Shown here piece by piece: positions 62,789 through 64,000 of a stretch of 64,000 nt of DNA. Under the pieces are notes generated by a model, which did no database searches, had not been told where the DNA came from, and saw only the letters and a list, made by a program, of their open reading frames with translations. How positions within the stretch are numbered: position 1 is the stretch's first letter; each line of letters begins with the position of its first letter. The position numbers and the translations under genes were made by a program. The stretch is from Deinococcus aquaticus (GTDB taxonomy: Bacteria > Deinococcota > Deinococci > Deinococcales > Deinococcaceae), in assembly GCF_028622095.1 (NCBI RefSeq), contig NZ_CP115165.1:1432001-1496000 (forward strand), read 5' to 3'.

Positions 62789-64000
62789 ATGAACATCACA
62801 GACTTGATTCAATCGTTCTTCGGAGGTGACGGGGCCACCCGTCTGGGTCAGGTGTCCGGCCTGGACGCACAGACCGCGCAGCGCGTGCTCAGCGCCGGCC
62901 TGCCCCTGCAACTGGACGCGCTGGCCGATCACGCCCGCGGCGCCGAGGGACAGTCGCAGATTGCCGAGGCCATTCAGAACCTTCCGCAGTTCAGCAGCGT
63001 GCAGGACGCCCTGGCGGGTGCCGACGGCGCGCAGAACCTCCAGCAGGCCGGGGAGCTGCTGGGTCCGGTGCTGCTGGGCGACCGCGCCGGCAACCTCACG
63101 CAGACCGTGGCGGCGCAGACCGGCGCGGCCAGCGGCAGCGTGCAGAAGATGATGGGCATGGCCCTCCCGCTGCTGCTGAGTCAGCTCGGCAAGGCCGGCG
63201 TGAACGGCGGGAACATCGGCGGAATGCTGGGCGGCCTGCGAGGCCAGCTGGGCGGCATGGGCGGCCTGCTGGGTGCTGGGGCCGGCGCGGCCGCCGCACT
63301 GGGTGGCGCGGCCCTGAGTGGCCCGGCACTGACCGGTCCGGCACTGGGTAAGGTCAGCGCTCCGGACCTCACGCCGCCGGCCGTGCACGTGCCCTCTCTG
63401 GACGTACCTTCCCTGGACGTGCCCTCACTGGATGTGCCGGCGGTTGGCATTGGCATGGCGGGCCTCGCGGCCGGTGCCGCCGGCATGGCTGCCCGTGACG
63501 ACAGCGCCAGCGGCCTGCTGGAATTCCTGAAAGGGCAGTTCAGCGGTCCGGTCGCCGAGCGGATCGGAGCCTCGGCCGGGTTCGGCGGCGGCGCATCCAA
63601 ACGTGCGGCGCAGGCGGCCCTGCCGCTGATCCTGAACTCCCTGGTGCAGAAGGGCCGCACCGAGTCCGGCGCGAACGACGTGCTGAACATGGCCCGTCCC
63701 TTCGAGTCGCTGACCGACGCGGACGGTCACCTGCGCGCCGGGGTGCTCGACGACGCCGCCGAATCTGCCCGTATCGAGGGGCAGGGGCGCGGCCTGCTGG
63801 GCGGCCTGTTCGGGAACGTTGATCAGGTCGCGGGCCGACTGGGGACCGCGCTGGGAGGCAGCGGTGCCAGCGCCGGGCGACTGCTGGCCGTGATGACCCC
63901 GCTGGTCCTGAGCATGCTGGGCAACCGCGCCCGGAGCGGCGGCATGGGCGCTGCGGGCTTCAGCGGTCTGCTGGGCGGCCTGGGTGCCGGCCTGACGGGC
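62789..64000 (+). CDS. DUF937 family protein (runs off the window)
   Basis: Open from the ATG at 62789 to the last base (404 codons so far). AGGAGG lies 5-6 bases before the ATG. Begins MNITDLIQSFFGGDGATRLG. Two similar halves of the DUF937 kind follow: VQKMMGMALPLLLSQLGKAG in the first and AAQAALPLILNSLVQKGRTE and LLAVMTPLVLSMLGNRARSG in the second. They are joined by a Gly/Ala-rich stretch and three tandem VPSLD units (about residues 200-215). Function unknown. The 3' end is outside the window. Confidence 0.8.
   Translation, partial: MNITDLIQSFFGGDGATRLGQVSGLDAQTAQRVLSAGLPLQLDALADHARGAEGQSQIAEAIQNLPQFSSVQDALAGADGAQNLQQAGELLGPVLLGDRAGNLTQTVAAQTGAASGSVQKMMGMALPLLLSQLGKAGVNGGNIGGMLGGLRGQLGGMGGLLGAGAGAAAALGGAALSGPALTGPALGKVSAPDLTPPAVHVPSLDVPSLDVPSLDVPAVGIGMAGLAAGAAGMAARDDSASGLLEFLKGQFSGPVAERIGASAGFGGGASKRAAQAALPLILNSLVQKGRTESGANDVLNMARPFESLTDADGHLRAGVLDDAAESARIEGQGRGLLGGLFGNVDQVAGRLGTALGGSGASAGRLLAVMTPLVLSMLGNRARSGGMGAAGFSGLLGGLGAGLTG

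Overview
The window is chromosomal DNA of a Deinococcus species. The background is very GC-rich. Dps has the Lys-rich N-terminal extension of Deinococcus Dps-1, and a DR2241-type CbiX chelatase is present. Dispersed small noncoding palindromes of the Deinococcus type occur throughout. Many start codons lie only 6-8 bases after a TANNNT -10 box, which implies leaderless mRNAs. No rRNA, tRNA, CRISPR array or IS transposase was seen.

Layout. 1-8.7 kb: a glycerophosphodiesterase (cut by the window edge), carboxypeptidase Taq, an S9 peptidase, KptA, a sirtuin, an unknown protein and an SDR. 8.9-12.7 kb: the riboflavin operon ribD-ribE-ribBA-ribH behind a textbook FMN riboswitch. 12.8-20.1 kb: a PDZ/radical-SAM/DUF512 protein, DoxX, MscL, DinB, a VWA protein, and a fusion of a degenerate PLP-enzyme-like domain with an HRDC domain. 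20.2-26 kb: a LacI regulator with its operator, then a sugar ABC transporter (binding protein, permease, ATPase) and a xylulokinase-like kinase. 26-31 kb: a 22-residue-repeat protein and 2-oxoglutarate dehydrogenase E2 and E1 (sucB, sucA). 31-33.9 kb: a small membrane protein, a secreted class-A beta-lactamase-like protein, an exported protein and YwbE.

33.9-36.6 kb is a sharply AT-rich island holding a two-gene minus-strand operon. The first gene encodes a DGQHR/ParB-like protein. The second, coupled to it, encodes a protein with a C-terminal HEPN-type RNDLVH motif. It is the clearest acquired segment and the best candidate for an undescribed (defence or toxin-antitoxin-like) system.

36.6-43.9 kb: purine operon on the minus strand, purC-purS-purQ-[dinB-dinB]-purL-purF. 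Two DinB genes are embedded by overlapping junctions, and a DUF559 nuclease-like gene flanked by palindromes sits on the opposite strand between purL and purF. 43.9-56.5 kb: CbiX/DR2241, an EF-hand-like protein, M20 and S41 peptidase-family proteins, an MFS transporter, an MBL hydrolase, Dps, DUF4385, MobA, an aldehyde dehydrogenase, a SOD/CHRD-like lipoprotein and a prepilin peptidase. 56.5-64 kb: a zinc-ribbon protein, RimO, an unknown protein, MinD-MinE, RodA, a DHFR/RibD-C protein and a DUF937 protein that runs off the window.

At least five families of small intergenic palindromes are scattered through the window. One (about 100-155 bp) abuts the stop codon in all four copies. Gene calls rest on motif and family recognition by eye. 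No database search was run.
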